A DNA stretch of 64,000 nt, taken from the NCBI RefSeq assembly GCF_947494015.1, contig NZ_CANLTL010000004.1, positions 240,291 through 304,290 on the forward strand, given 5' to 3'. The notes under the pieces are model-generated. The model had not been told where the DNA came from, made no database searches, and saw only the letters and a program-made list of their open reading frames with translations. The DNA comes from an uncultured Cellulomonas sp. (GTDB lineage: Bacteria; Actinomycetota; Actinomycetes; Actinomycetales; Cellulomonadaceae). The stretch's first letter is position 1. Each line of letters begins with the position of its first letter. The position numbers and the translations under genes are program-made. Shown in pieces: positions 8,537-18,216 of the stretch.

Positions 8537-11227
8537 TCAGAGCGCCGAGCCGAGCTGGGCGGCGACGCCGGCCAGCGCCGCGGGCAGCGCGGCGACGTCG
8601 GTCCCGCCGCCCTGCGCCATGTCGTCCTTGCCGCCTCCGCCGCCGCCGAGCGTGGCGGACGCCGCCTTGGCCAGCGCACCGGCGCGGACCCCCTTCGCGC
8701 GCGCCTCGGCGTTGGTCACCACGACGACCAGCGGGCGGTCCTTGCTGACGCCGCCGACCGCGACGACCGACGGCGCCGACTCCCCGAGGCGACCGCGCAC
8801 GTCCAGCGCCAGGGCGCGCAGGTCGTCGGCCGACGACACCTCGCCCGCGTCGTGGGTCACGACCCGGGTCCCGTCGGTCGTGGTCACCGGGTCGGCGGCC
8901 AGTGCGCCGGCTACCGCGAGCAGGCGTCCCTGGCGCAGCGACGCCAGCTCCTTCTCGGTCTCCTTCAGGCGTCCGACCAGCGCCGAGACCCGGTCCGGCA
9001 GCTCGTCGGTGCGCACGTTGAGCAGCCCGGTGAGCTGACCGACCAGCGCGTGCTCCTTGGCGTGGAACCCGTACGCGCCGTCACCGACGAGGGCGTCGAC
9101 ACGCCGCACGCCGGAGCCGATCGACGACTCCCCGAGCAGGGTCACCAGGCCCAGCTGTCCCGACCGCCCCACGTGGGTGCCGGCGCACAGCTCGCGGGAC
9201 CAGTCCCCGCCGATGGACACCACGCGCACGCGGTCGCCGTACTTCTCGCCGAACAGCGCCATCGCGCCCGAGGCACGTGCCGCCTCGATGTCCATGACGG
9301 CCTCGGTGACCTCGAGGTCGTCGGCGAGCCGGGTGTTGACCCGCTCCTCGATCTCGCCCAGCGCACCCGCGGGCAGCCCGCTGCCGTGCCGGAAGTCGAA
9401 CCGGATGCGGTGCGGGGCGTTCTCCGACCCCGCCTGGGTCGCGGTGTCGCCGAGCGCCTCGCGGACCGCCTTGTGGACCATGTGCGTCGCGGTGTGCGCG
9501 CGGCTGATCGCGCGGCGCCGGTCGGTGTCGATGGTCGCGGTCCCCGGGTCGCCCAGCGCCACGGTGCCCTCGATCAGCCGGCCGCGGTGCACGGACAGAC
9601 CCTTGATCGGTGCCTGGACGTCGTCGACCTCGATGGTCGCGCCCGAGTCGAGCTGGATGGTCCCGTGGTCGGCGAGCTGGCCACCGGCCTCGGCGTAGAA
9701 CGGCGTCCGGTCCAGCACCACCTCGACGTCCAGCGGGCCGGACGGCGTCGCGGTCGCGACCGGCTCCGGGACGCCGTCCACCAGCAGGCCGTCGACCCGG
9801 ACCCGGGCCACGGTCTCGGTGTAGCCCAGGAACTGCACGGGCTCGCCGAGGTTCGACTGCAGGGCGCGGTACGCCTCGGCGCCGGCGGGGCCGGCCTTCT
9901 TGGCCAGCGCGTCCGCGCGGGCGCGCTGGCGCTGCTCCTGCATGAGCCGGCGGAAGGCGGGCTCGTCGACGCTGACCCCCTGCTCGGCGGCCATCTCCAG
10001 GGTCAGGTCGATCGGGAAGCCGTAGGTGTCGTGCAGCGTGAACGCCTGCTCGCCGCTGAGCGTCGAGGCGCCCGACGTGCGCGCAGCAGCCACCGCGGTG
10101 TCCAGGATCGCGGTGCCGGACGCCAGCGTGCGCCGGAACGCCTCCTCCTCCGCGATCGCGACCCGGGAGATGCGCGGGTAGTCCGCCTCGACCTCGGGGT
10201 AGGAGTCCTTCATCGCGTCCCGGGACGCGGCGAACAAGGTCGGGAAGGTGGGCTCCTCGACGCCGAGCAGCCGCATCGCGCGCACGACCCGCCGCAGCAG
10301 GCGGCGCAGCACGTACCCGCGCCCCTCGTTGGAGGGGGTGACGCCGTCGCCGATGAGCATGAGCGCCGACCGCACGTGGTCCGCGACGACCCGCATCCGG
10401 ACGTCGGACTCCTCGTCGGCGCCGTACCGCCGCCCGCACAGGGTCTGCGCCGCCTCGATCACGGGGAAGACCTCGTCGATCTCGTACATGTTGTCCACGC
10501 CCTGCAGCAGGTACGCGACGCGCTCGAGGCCCATGCCGGTGTCGATGTTCTTCTGCTGGAGCTCCCCGCGGACGTGGAACTCCTCCTTGCTCTTCACCTC
10601 GTCGATCTCGTACTGCATGAAGACGAGGTTCCAGATCTCCAGGTACCGGTCCTCGTCGGCGACGGGGCCGCCCTCGGCGCCGTACTCCGGGCCGCGGTCG
10701 ATGTAGATCTCCGAGCACGGCCCGGCCGGTCCGGGCTGACCGGTCGACCAGTAGTTGTCCTTCTTGCCGCGCCGCTGGATGCGCTCGGTGGGCATGCCGG
10801 CGATCGTCTGCCACAGCCCGTACGCCTCGTCGTCGTCCTCGTAGACGGTCACCCAGACCGTCTCGGGGTCGAACCCGTAGCCACCGGCGTCCTGCGGGGT
10901 GGTGATGAGCTCCCACGCCATCGCGATGGCGTCGGCCTTGAAGTAGTCGCCGAAGGAGAAGTTGCCGTTCATCTGGAAGAACGTGCCGTGCCGGGTGGTC
11001 TTGCCGACCTCCTCGATGTCGAGGGTCCGCACGCACTTCTGCACGCTGGTGGCGCGCGGCCACGGCGGCGTGCGCTCGCCGACCATGTACGGGATGAACG
11101 GCACCATGCCGGCGACGGTGAACAGCAGCGACGGGTCCTCGGAGACCAGCGACGCCGACGGCACCACGGCGTGGCCCCGGCTGGAGAAGTAGTCGAGCCA
11201 GCGCTGGCGGATCTCGGCGGTACGCAT
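8537..11227 (-). CDS. alaS: Alanyl-tRNA synthetase
   Basis: 896 residues from the ATG at 11227; full length for the family. It charges tRNA-Ala. The class II catalytic core is N-terminal (TAEIRQRWLDYFSSRGHAVVPSASL, motif 2 near VRTLDIEEVGKTTRHGTFFQM). The editing domain carries the zinc/editing set HTATHMVH and CAGTH. The C-terminal C-Ala domain is glycine-rich (TLGGGGGGKDDMAQGG). It is followed within one base by ruvX. No T-box or other leader is apparent in the 116-base gap upstream. Confidence 0.97.
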   Translation of the reverse strand: MRTAEIRQRWLDYFSSRGHAVVPSASLVSEDPSLLFTVAGMVPFIPYMVGERTPPWPRATSVQKCVRTLDIEEVGKTTRHGTFFQMNGNFSFGDYFKADAIAMAWELITTPQDAGGYGFDPETVWVTVYEDDDEAYGLWQTIAGMPTERIQRRGKKDNYWSTGQPGPAGPCSEIYIDRGPEYGAEGGPVADEDRYLEIWNLVFMQYEIDEVKSKEEFHVRGELQQKNIDTGMGLERVAYLLQGVDNMYEIDEVFPVIEAAQTLCGRRYGADEESDVRMRVVADHVRSALMLIGDGVTPSNEGRGYVLRRLLRRVVRAMRLLGVEEPTFPTLFAASRDAMKDSYPEVEADYPRISRVAIAEEEAFRRTLASGTAILDTAVAAARTSGASTLSGEQAFTLHDTYGFPIDLTLEMAAEQGVSVDEPAFRRLMQEQRQRARADALAKKAGPAGAEAYRALQSNLGEPVQFLGYTETVARVRVDGLLVDGVPEPVATATPSGPLDVEVVLDRTPFYAEAGGQLADHGTIQLDSGATIEVDDVQAPIKGLSVHRGRLIEGTVALGDPGTATIDTDRRRAISRAHTATHMVHKAVREALGDTATQAGSENAPHRIRFDFRHGSGLPAGALGEIEERVNTRLADDLEVTEAVMDIEAARASGAMALFGEKYGDRVRVVSIGGDWSRELCAGTHVGRSGQLGLVTLLGESSIGSGVRRVDALVGDGAYGFHAKEHALVGQLTGLLNVRTDELPDRVSALVGRLKETEKELASLRQGRLLAVAGALAADPVTTTDGTRVVTHDAGEVSSADDLRALALDVRGRLGESAPSVVAVGGVSKDRPLVVVVTNAEARAKGVRAGALAKAASATLGGGGGGKDDMAQGGGTDVAALPAALAGVAAQLGSAL

Positions 11228-11343
11228 GGGTGTCCTCGCAGGTCGGTGGCCGGGTCGGCCGGTGGCCGGGTGCTCCGGGGCCGGTCGGGCCGGGCTGTGA
11301 CGGGTGGTTCGGGTGCGGGCGGACGAACCGCTCGGGTGACGCG

Positions 11344-11835
11344 TCAGAAGAAGGAGTAGCCGGCGGGCCCGTCCTCGGGGTCCTGCGCCCGGTGCGCGCC
11401 GGTGGCGCGGGCCGCCGCGGCGGAGCCGGGCCGGGGGGCCCCGCCCGGCGCCGGAGCCCCGGCCGTCGAGGTCTCGGCCGACGACGTCCCGGCCGGCGCA
11501 CCGGGCCGGACGGCGTCCGGCGTGGCGTCCGCGGCCCGGCGGCCCGCCGTGCCGTGCCCCGCACCGGACCGCTCGGCCCGCCAGGCGTCCACGGTGCTGC
11601 GCGCACGGGCGGGGTCGGCGCCGGCGAGCAGGGCGGCCCGAAGCTCGGCCTCGCGCTGCGCGGTCGCGGTGGCGAACTCCGCACGCGCGGTCTGGACCAC
11701 CGCCCCGAGCCCGGCCACCGCGCCGAGCGCGCTACGGGCACCGGCCGGCACGTGCCGCTCGGTGACCTCGCGGGCCTTGCGCAGGGTCGCGACGGTCGCT
11801 GCCGCGCCGACGCCCACCCAGAGCAGCCGCCTCAT
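11344..11835 (-). CDS. Conserved small envelope-associated protein (DUF6167-like)
   Basis: 163 residues from the ATG at 11835, with a four-base overlap (ATGA) with the DUF948 gene upstream. A short hydrophobic N-terminus (RRLLWVGVGAAATVATL) is followed by a helical, charged region and a long Ala/Gly/Pro-rich disordered tail. Actinobacterial genomes often carry such a protein between a DUF948 gene and alaS, annotated as DUF6167; I assign it by position and general features rather than by a motif. The function is unknown. The product is probably anchored to the inner membrane. Confidence 0.75.
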   Translation of the reverse strand: MRRLLWVGVGAAATVATLRKAREVTERHVPAGARSALGAVAGLGAVVQTARAEFATATAQREAELRAALLAGADPARARSTVDAWRAERSGAGHGTAGRRAADATPDAVRPGAPAGTSSAETSTAGAPAPGGAPRPGSAAAARATGAHRAQDPEDGPAGYSFF

Positions 11836-12197
11836 CGTGGGTCCCGGGCCGGCAGCACCGCGCCGACCGCACGACGCACGCCGTAGGACAGCGCGGCGAG
11901 CTTGAGCATCGGCTCACCGACGGTCGCCGCGAACAGCGACGTGAGGGCGGACACGTTCTCGCCGACCTGGGCCGCGGACGTGGTGATGGAGTCGACCTTG
12001 CCGAGCTGGGTGTTCGTCGAGGCGATGGTCGCGGCGGTCTCGTCGAGGACCGGCACGGTGTGGTCGGTGATCTCCTTGACCGAGGAGCGCGCCTCGTCCA
12101 GCACCCGCCCGAGCTTGACCAGGGGCACCGCGAGCACGCCCACGAGCAGCACGAACGCGATCGCCGCGATCAGTCCTGCGATGTCTCCGAGCGACAT
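11832..12197 (-). CDS. DUF948 membrane protein
   Basis: About 121 residues from the ATG at 12197 (a GTG nine bases earlier is possible; GGAGAG fits the ATG better). One N-terminal membrane helix (IAGLIAAIAFVLLVGVLAVPLV) is followed by a long amphipathic helix (LDEARSSVKEITDHTVPVLDETAATI...) typical of DUF948, which resembles t-SNARE or chemoreceptor-like coiled coils. The function is unknown. It is translationally coupled to the DUF6167-like gene and probably acts with it at the membrane. Confidence 0.85.
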   Translation of the reverse strand: MSLGDIAGLIAAIAFVLLVGVLAVPLVKLGRVLDEARSSVKEITDHTVPVLDETAATIASTNTQLGKVDSITTSAAQVGENVSALTSLFAATVGEPMLKLAALSYGVRRAVGAVLPARDPR

Positions 12198-12278
12198 GGT
12201 CCGCACCTCTCCACACGTCTGGCCAGATCCGTCGGGGCGTCCCCGGCGGGCCGCCAGAAACCCTACCGTCCGGACGGT

Positions 12279-12298
12279 CGCGCGGGTGCCCCCGCGCG
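12279..12298 (-). terminator. GC-rich hairpin terminator after rpsD
   Basis: A perfect 8-bp stem CGCGCGGG-TGCC-CCCGCGCG begins 10 bases beyond the rpsD stop. It lacks a strong U-tract, as is common in high-GC actinobacteria. A second perfect palindrome, ACCGTCCGGACGGT (12265-12278), lies directly beside it. On the minus strand it is followed by TAGGGT, a possible -10 for the DUF948 gene. Confidence 0.6.
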
Positions 12299-12308
12299 GC
12301 GCAGGGGA

Positions 12309-12935
12309 TCAGCGGGCGTAGTACTCCACGACCAGCTGGACCTCGCAGGTCACCGGGACCTCGGCGCGCTTGGGGGCGCGGGTCAGCACGGCGCTGAGCT
12401 TCTCGAGCTGCACGTCGAGGTAGCCCGGGACGGCCGGCAGGACGTCGCGGTGCGCACCGGCGGCGGCGACCTGGAACGGCACGGTGGCCTGGCTCTTGGG
12501 CTTGACCTGCAGCGTCTGGCCCGGCTTCACACGGAAGGAGGGGCGGTCGACGATCTTGCCGTCGACGAGCACGTGACGGTGCACGACGGCCTGGCGGGCC
12601 TGCAGGATGGTCCGGGCGAAGCCGGACCGCAGCACGAGGGCGTCCAGCCGGGTCTCGAGGGTCTCGACGAGAACCTCACCGGTCAGACCCGGGTGCTTGC
12701 GGGCGTCCTCGAAGGCGCGGGCCATCTGCTTCTCGCGCAGCCCGTACTGGGCACGCAGCCGCTGCTTCTCGCGCAGCCGGACGGCGTAGTCGGACTCGGT
12801 GCGGCGGCGGGCACGGCCGTGCTCGCCGGGCGGGTAGGGCCGCTTCTCGAAGTGCTTGACGGCCTTCGGCGTGAGCGCGAGGCCCAGCGCACGGGAGAGG
12901 CGCACCTGGCGGCGCGCACGGGTCACAGAGGACAC
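12309..12935 (-). CDS. rpsD: 30S ribosomal protein S4
   Basis: 208 residues from a GTG at 12935 with AGGAAGAG about eight bases upstream; the longer ORF start at 12971 is not supported. A primary 16S rRNA binding protein. The N-terminal arm (RRQVRLSRALGLALTPKAVKHF) lacks the zinc-binding Cys cluster, so it is the C-minus form common in actinobacteria, where a C-plus copy can be induced by zinc lack. The S4 RNA-binding fold is clear: RLDALVLRSGFARTILQARQ and HVLVDGKIVDRPSFRV. It is monocistronic here, with its own ~180-base upstream region, where S4 might autoregulate; I see no defined site. Confidence 0.97.
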   Translation of the reverse strand: MSSVTRARRQVRLSRALGLALTPKAVKHFEKRPYPPGEHGRARRRTESDYAVRLREKQRLRAQYGLREKQMARAFEDARKHPGLTGEVLVETLETRLDALVLRSGFARTILQARQAVVHRHVLVDGKIVDRPSFRVKPGQTLQVKPKSQATVPFQVAAAGAHRDVLPAVPGYLDVQLEKLSAVLTRAPKRAEVPVTCEVQLVVEYYAR

Positions 12936-13117
12936 AGTGGTGCTCTTCCTGTCGTTCGGTGGTGACGTCACACCCGCGGTCGGACACCGGGTCCGGCGGG
13001 CGTGGGGCCGACCAGGTGCGCAGGTCGCGCAGCGGCTGAGGCCCCAGGTGGCCGTCCTCGACGTGGCACCCCGGGGGGCGACCTGCGCGTGGACAACCCC
13101 GCTACCCTACCGCACGC

Positions 13118-14515
13118 TCACCGGTCGTCGAGGATGGCCCGGACGCGCTCGAGCCGCTCCGCCACGGACCGCTCGTAGCCGCGGTCCGTGGGGGTGTAGT
13201 ACCGCGTGCCGACGAGCTCGTCCGGCAGGTACTGCTGCGGTGCGACGGCGTGCGGCTCGTCGTGCGCGTACCGGTAGCCCTGGCCGTGCCCGTGCCCGGA
13301 CGCCCCCGCGTAGTGGGCGTCGCGCAGGTGGGCCGGGACCGTGCCGATCCGTCCGGCCCGCACGTCCGCGAGCGCCGCGTCGATGCCGAGGTACGCCTTG
13401 TTCGACTTCGGTGCGGTCGCGAGGTGGACGACGGCCTCGGCGAGCAGGATGCGCGCCTCGGGCATGCCGATGAGCGCGACCGCCTGCGCCGCGGCCACGG
13501 CCGTCTGCAGGGCGCTCGGGTCGGCCATGCCGACGTCCTCGGCGGCCGCGATGACGATCCGGCGCGCGATGAACCGCGGGTCCTCCCCCGCGGCGATCAT
13601 CCGGGCGAGGTAGTGCAGCGCGGCGTCCACGTCGGAGCCGCGCATGGACTTGATGAACGCGCTGATCACGTCGTAGTGCTGGTCGCCGTCCCGGTCGTAG
13701 CGCACGGCGGCGACGTCGATCGCGCGCTCGACGGTGGCCAGGTCGACGACGACGGGCGTCACCGGCGTGGCCGGTGCCGCACCCTCGGACGGTGCCGCAC
13801 CCTCGGACAGCGCCGCACCGGCCGCCGCCTCCAGGACGGTCAGCGCCTTGCGCGCGTCGCCGCCGGCGAGCCGGAGCAGGTGGTCCTCGGCGTCGGGCTC
13901 GACGACCACCGAGCCGGCCAGCCCCCGCTCGTCGGCCACCGCGCGACGTACGAGCTCGCGCACGTCGTCCGTCGCCAGCGGGCGCAGGGTGAGCAGCAGC
14001 GACCGGGACAGCAGCGGGGAGTTGACCGAGAAGCTGGGGTTCTCCGTGGTCGCGGCCACCAGGGTCACCCACCGGTTCTCCACGCTGGGCAGCAGCGCGT
14101 CCTGCTGCGCCTTGGTGAAGCGGTGCACCTCGTCGATGAACAGCACGGTCTCGCCGCCGCCGGTCGCGAGTCTGCGGCGGGCCTCGTCGATCACGGTGCG
14201 CACGTCCTTGACCCCGGCCGTGACCGCCGACAGCTCGACGAACCGCCGGCCGGACGTCGACGCGACGAGGTACGCGAGCGTCGTCTTGCCCGTGCCCGGC
14301 GGGCCCCACAGCACGACCGACGTCGGCGACGCCCGGCGCGAGGCCTCGTCGGCGGGCTCGACCAGCCGGCGCAGCGGCGAGCCGGGGACCAGCAGGTGCC
14401 CCTGGCCGGCGACCTCGTCGAGCGACTGCGGTCGCATCCGCACGGCGAGCGGCGCGTGGGCGGCGGCCGTCGGCAGACCCTGGGAGGTCGTGCCGGCGGC
14501 GTCGAACAGGTCCAT
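13118..14515 (-). CDS. rarA: Replication-associated recombination protein RarA (MgsA)
   Basis: 465 residues from the ATG at 14515. AAA+ clamp-loader-like ATPase acting at stalled forks. N-terminus MDLFDAAG, then [17 protein letters not shown], Walker [13 protein letters not shown], Walker [18 protein letters not shown], and a sensor region [16 protein letters not shown]. The C-terminal tetramerisation region ends with [17 protein letters not shown], typical of RarA. The insert around the middle ([16 protein letters not shown]) is a low-complexity linker. It is divergent from the MMPL gene with a 65-base gap. Confidence 0.95.
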   Translation of the reverse strand: MDLFDAAGTTSQGLPTAAAHAPLAVRMRPQSLDEVAGQGHLLVPGSPLRRLVEPADEASRRASPTSVVLWGPPGTGKTTLAYLVASTSGRRFVELSAVTAGVKDVRTVIDEARRRLATGGGETVLFIDEVHRFTKAQQDALLPSVENRWVTLVAATTENPSFSVNSPLLSRSLLLTLRPLATDDVRELVRRAVADERGLAGSVVVEPDAEDHLLRLAGGDARKALTVLEAAAGAALSEGAAPSEGAAPATPVTPVVVDLATVERAIDVAAVRYDRDGDQHYDVISAFIKSMRGSDVDAALHYLARMIAAGEDPRFIARRIVIAAAEDVGMADPSALQTAVAAAQAVALIGMPEARILLAEAVVHLATAPKSNKAYLGIDAALADVRAGRIGTVPAHLRDAHYAGASGHGHGQGYRYAHDEPHAVAPQQYLPDELVGTRYYTPTDRGYERSVAERLERVRAILDDR

Positions 14516-14580
14516 GGCGCGAGCCTACGCAGGCTCGCGGACATGCCCGGGCGGGTGCGCGGGCCCCTGCCCGACCTGCG

Positions 14581-16827
14581 ATGCTGACGCGCGTGTTCGA
14601 GACCCTCGGCCGCGGTATCGCCCGGCGCCCCCTGATCTCCGTCGTCGTCTGGGCCGTGCTCACGCTGCTGGGGTTCGGACTGGCCGTCGTCGGTGTCCAC
14701 GGCGAGAACCTGTTCGAGCGGCTCTCCAGCGGCGAGCCCGCCGTCCCGGGCTCGGAGAGCCAGCGCGCCAACGACCTCATCGAGGAGGCGTCCATCCAGG
14801 GCGCCTCGCTCACGCTGCTGGTCGAGCACGTGGACCCGACCACGCCGGGGCTCGTCGAGGCGATGGCGCCGGCCCACGAGGACCTGGCCGCCATCGACGG
14901 CGTCGCCACGGTGATCGACCCCCTCGTGCTCCCCCAGGGCGCGGCGAACCCGGCGGCGGCGCCGCTGATCGCCGCGGACGGGGACGGGTTCCTCGTCGTC
15001 GTCGAGCTCGAGCCGGGCCTCGCCGAGGCGGCCGAGGAGCGCGCGCTCAGCGAGGTGGGCGACCGCCTGGACGCGGTGGCCGGTGAGCTGGCCGACGTCG
15101 CGCCGGACGCGACCGGCGTCGTCGGCGGGGTGAGCCTGATCGTCGAGGCGATCACCGATCAGGTCGAGGAGGACCTGACCACCGGGGAGGCGATCGCGCT
15201 GCCGATCGCGCTGCTGGTGATGGTGCTGGTGTTCGGCGGGCTGCTGGCCGCGAGCATGCCGATGGTCGGGGCGATCGCGTCGATCGCCGGCGGCCTGGGC
15301 ATGCTGCTGGCGTTCTCCTACGTGCTGGACCTCGACGCGTCGACCGTCAACGTGGTGACCCTGCTCGGCCTGGGCCTGTCGATCGACTACGGGCTGCTCA
15401 TCGTGTCGCGCTTCCGCGAGGAGCTGCACGCCGCCGTCGACGTCGGCTCCGGGGCGACCCGCCGGCGCCGCCACGGGGACCCGGCGGTGACCACCGCGGT
15501 GGCCAGGACCATGGCCACCGCGGGCCGTACCGTGGCGTTCTCGGCGGTCACCGTGGCGATCTCGATCGCGGGGCTGCTGCTGTTCCGGCCGGACATCCTG
15601 CGCGCGTTCGGCGCCGCCGGGGTCGCGGTCATCGTGATCGCCGTCGCCACCGCGCTCACCCTGGTGCCCGCGATGCTCGCGATCTTCGGCCGCCGGCTGC
15701 TGCGGCCCGGACTGGTCAGCCGGGTCCCCGGGCTGCGGGCGGTGCTGCGGCGCACCGCCGACGTGCAGTCGGAGGAGGGCGCGTTCTCGCGTCTGGCCGA
15801 GCGGGTGCAGCGCCGACCGTGGGCCGTGCTGGTGGGGGTGCTGGTCGCGCTCGTGGTGCTCGCGCTGCCGCTGGCGCACCTGCAGCTGCGCAACTCGACC
15901 ATCGAGCTGCTGCCCGAGGGGTCCGTGCAGCGCGACTACGTGCAGGCGCTCGCCGCGGACTACCCGGCGTCGACCTCACCCGCGGTGGTGGTGGTCGCCG
16001 AGACCTCGCTCGAGGAGGCCACCACGTGGGCCACCGCGCTGGCCGACGTCGACGGCGTCGCCGCGGTGGACCCGCCGACGCCGATCGGCTCGCGCGTCCT
16101 GCTCGGCGTACGGACGACCGCCGAGGACGCCGGTGGCGAGGAGGCGCAGGGCGTCGTGCAGGACATCCGCGACCTGGACCCCGGCTTCCCCACCTGGGTG
16201 ACCGGGCAGGCAGCCGGCCAGATCGACTTCGTCGCCGCGCTGGCCGACCGCGCACCGTGGGCGGCCGGGCTCGTCGTGCTCGCCACGTTCGTGCTGCTGT
16301 TCCTCATGACCGGGTCGGTCGTCATCCCGGTCAAGGCTCTGCTGACGAACATCGTGTCGCTGGCCGCGTCGCTGGGCGTGCTGGTGTGGGTGTTCCAGGA
16401 CGGCAACCTGTCCGGCCTGCTGGACTTCGCCTCCACCGGCGGGATCGAGACGTACGTCGTGGCGCTGGTGATCGCCTTCGCGTTCGGTCTGGCGATGGAC
16501 TACGAGGTCTTCCTGCTCTCGCGGATCAAGGAGCTGCACGACGCCGGGTACTCCAGCGACGAGTCGGTGCGGCTCGGGCTGCAGCGGTCCGGGCGGATCA
16601 TCACGTCGGCCGCGGCGATCATCGTGGTGGTCTTCGCGGGATTCGTGTTCGGCGAGCTGCTGGTGATCAAGGAGGTCGGGTTCTCGCTGGCCGTCGCGGT
16701 GATCATCGATGCGACGCTGGTCCGGCTGCTGCTGGTGCCGGCGACCATGACCCTGCTGGGCCGGCGCAACTGGTGGGCCCCGGCGTCCATGCAGCGGCTG
16801 TACGCCCGGCTCGCCATCACGCACTGA
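14581..16827 (+). CDS. MMPL/RND-family transporter
   Basis: 748 residues. Two repeats of one membrane helix, an extracytoplasmic loop and five helices, as in MMPL proteins. N-terminal helix: PLISVVVWAVLTLLGFGLAVVGV. The internal GLGLSIDYGLLIVSRFREE and FAFGLAMDYEVFLLSRIKE segments carry the conserved Asp-Tyr pairs of helices 4 and 10 used for proton relay. Family members export lipids or drugs; the substrate here is unknown, and no mycolate-type genes are nearby. A GTG at 14593 is an alternative start. The gene stands alone, divergent from rarA. Confidence 0.92.
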   Translation: MLTRVFETLGRGIARRPLISVVVWAVLTLLGFGLAVVGVHGENLFERLSSGEPAVPGSESQRANDLIEEASIQGASLTLLVEHVDPTTPGLVEAMAPAHEDLAAIDGVATVIDPLVLPQGAANPAAAPLIAADGDGFLVVVELEPGLAEAAEERALSEVGDRLDAVAGELADVAPDATGVVGGVSLIVEAITDQVEEDLTTGEAIALPIALLVMVLVFGGLLAASMPMVGAIASIAGGLGMLLAFSYVLDLDASTVNVVTLLGLGLSIDYGLLIVSRFREELHAAVDVGSGATRRRRHGDPAVTTAVARTMATAGRTVAFSAVTVAISIAGLLLFRPDILRAFGAAGVAVIVIAVATALTLVPAMLAIFGRRLLRPGLVSRVPGLRAVLRRTADVQSEEGAFSRLAERVQRRPWAVLVGVLVALVVLALPLAHLQLRNSTIELLPEGSVQRDYVQALAADYPASTSPAVVVVAETSLEEATTWATALADVDGVAAVDPPTPIGSRVLLGVRTTAEDAGGEEAQGVVQDIRDLDPGFPTWVTGQAAGQIDFVAALADRAPWAAGLVVLATFVLLFLMTGSVVIPVKALLTNIVSLAASLGVLVWVFQDGNLSGLLDFASTGGIETYVVALVIAFAFGLAMDYEVFLLSRIKELHDAGYSSDESVRLGLQRSGRIITSAAAIIVVVFAGFVFGELLVIKEVGFSLAVAVIIDATLVRLLLVPATMTLLGRRNWWAPASMQRLYARLAITH

Positions 16828-16956
16828 GCCGCGCCTGGCCCCCCTCCACCCTCCGCCCACCCTGCCCGCCGATGGCCCACTCCCAGGAATAGCCGCCGGG
16901 GGGTCGCGGTTGGGTGCGGTGTACATGCAGATGCATCGACTCCGAGGGGCGCGACC

Positions 16957-18162
16957 ATGCAGTTCGGCATCTTCACCGTCGGGGACGTCACCACGGACCC
17001 CACCACCGGCCACACCCCCGACGACACCGAGCGGGTCCGCTCCATGCTGACCATCGCCCAGCACACCGAGGACGTCGGGCTGGACGTGTTCGCGACCGGC
17101 GAGCACCACAACCCGCCGTTCGTGCCCTCGTCGCCCACGACGATGCTCGGCTACCTGGCCGCCCGCACCGCGCGCATCGTCCTGTCGACGTCGACCACGC
17201 TGATCACCACGAACGACCCGGTGAAGATCGCCGAGGACTACGCGATGCTGCAGGTCATCTCCGACGGCCGGATGGACCTGATGATGGGCCGCGGCAACAC
17301 CGGTCCGGTGTACCCGTGGTTCGGCCAGGACATCCGCCAGGGCCTGAACCTCGCGATCGAGAACTACGCGCTGCTGCGCCGCCTGTGGGACGAGGAGGTC
17401 GTGGACTGGCAGGGCCGGTTCCGCACGCCGCTGCAGGGGTTCACCTCCACCCCGCGCCCGCTCGACGGCGTCCCGCCGTTCGTGTGGCACGGGTCGATCC
17501 GCAGCCCCGAGATCGCCGAGCAGGCGGCCTACTACGGGGACGGCTTCTTCCACAACAACATCTTCTGGCCGTCCGAGCACACCGCGAAGATGGTCGGCTA
17601 CTACCGCCGCCGCTACGAGCACCACGGGCACGGCCCGGCCGACACCGCGATCGTCGGCCTGGGCGGCCAGGTGTTCATGCGCCCCAACAGCCAGGACGCC
17701 GTCCGCGAGTTCCGGCCGTTCTTCGACGTCGCGCCGGTCTACGGGCACGGCCCGACGCTGGAGGAGTTCACCGCCCAGACCCCGTTGACGGTCGGCAGCC
17801 CGCAGCAGGTCATCGACCGCTACGCCGCCATGCGCGAGCACGTGGGCGACTACCAGCGCCAGCTGTTCCTCATGGACCACGCCGGGCTCCCGCTCAAGAC
17901 CGTCCTGGAGCAGCTGGACATCCTGGGCGGCGAGGTCGTCCCCGTGCTGCGGCGCGAGATGGAGGCCAAGCGACCGGCGCACGTGCCGGCCGACCCGCCC
18001 AGCCACGCCGACCGGGTCGCCGCGGCCGGCTCCGCCGCCGGGACGCCCGGTGCCACGCACGTCGGCGGCGCGCAGGACCGGTGGACCGGCCGCACCGCCG
18101 AGGACGACGCCACCACTGGCGCCCGCACGACCGCCACCGCGGGCGCGGCGTCCGGCCGGTAG
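16957..18162 (+). CDS. LLM-class FMN-dependent monooxygenase (CE1758-type)
   Basis: 401 residues from the ATG at 16957, with a GAGGGG ribosome site upstream. Luciferase-like TIM barrel: MQFGIFTVGDVT, TGEHHNPPFVPSSPT, STSTTLITTNDPVKIAEDYA and GRMDLMMGRGNTGPVYPWFG are typical. The last ~60 residues are Ala/Thr/Arg-rich and extend past the barrel. It is followed 54 bases later by an FMN reductase; such pairs are known as the CE1758/CE1759 duo, so the reductase presumably supplies reduced flavin. The substrate is unknown. Confidence 0.9.
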   Translation: MQFGIFTVGDVTTDPTTGHTPDDTERVRSMLTIAQHTEDVGLDVFATGEHHNPPFVPSSPTTMLGYLAARTARIVLSTSTTLITTNDPVKIAEDYAMLQVISDGRMDLMMGRGNTGPVYPWFGQDIRQGLNLAIENYALLRRLWDEEVVDWQGRFRTPLQGFTSTPRPLDGVPPFVWHGSIRSPEIAEQAAYYGDGFFHNNIFWPSEHTAKMVGYYRRRYEHHGHGPADTAIVGLGGQVFMRPNSQDAVREFRPFFDVAPVYGHGPTLEEFTAQTPLTVGSPQQVIDRYAAMREHVGDYQRQLFLMDHAGLPLKTVLEQLDILGGEVVPVLRREMEAKRPAHVPADPPSHADRVAAAGSAAGTPGATHVGGAQDRWTGRTAEDDATTGARTTATAGAASGR

Positions 18163-18216
18163 GCCCAGCCGCACCCAGCACCGACCCACACCCTCTGCGA
18201 AGGACGAGACCGCGCC

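Noticed and set aside
11228-11343. T-box or other leader before alaS
   Set aside because: The gap is too short and has no recognisable specifier or antiterminator structure.
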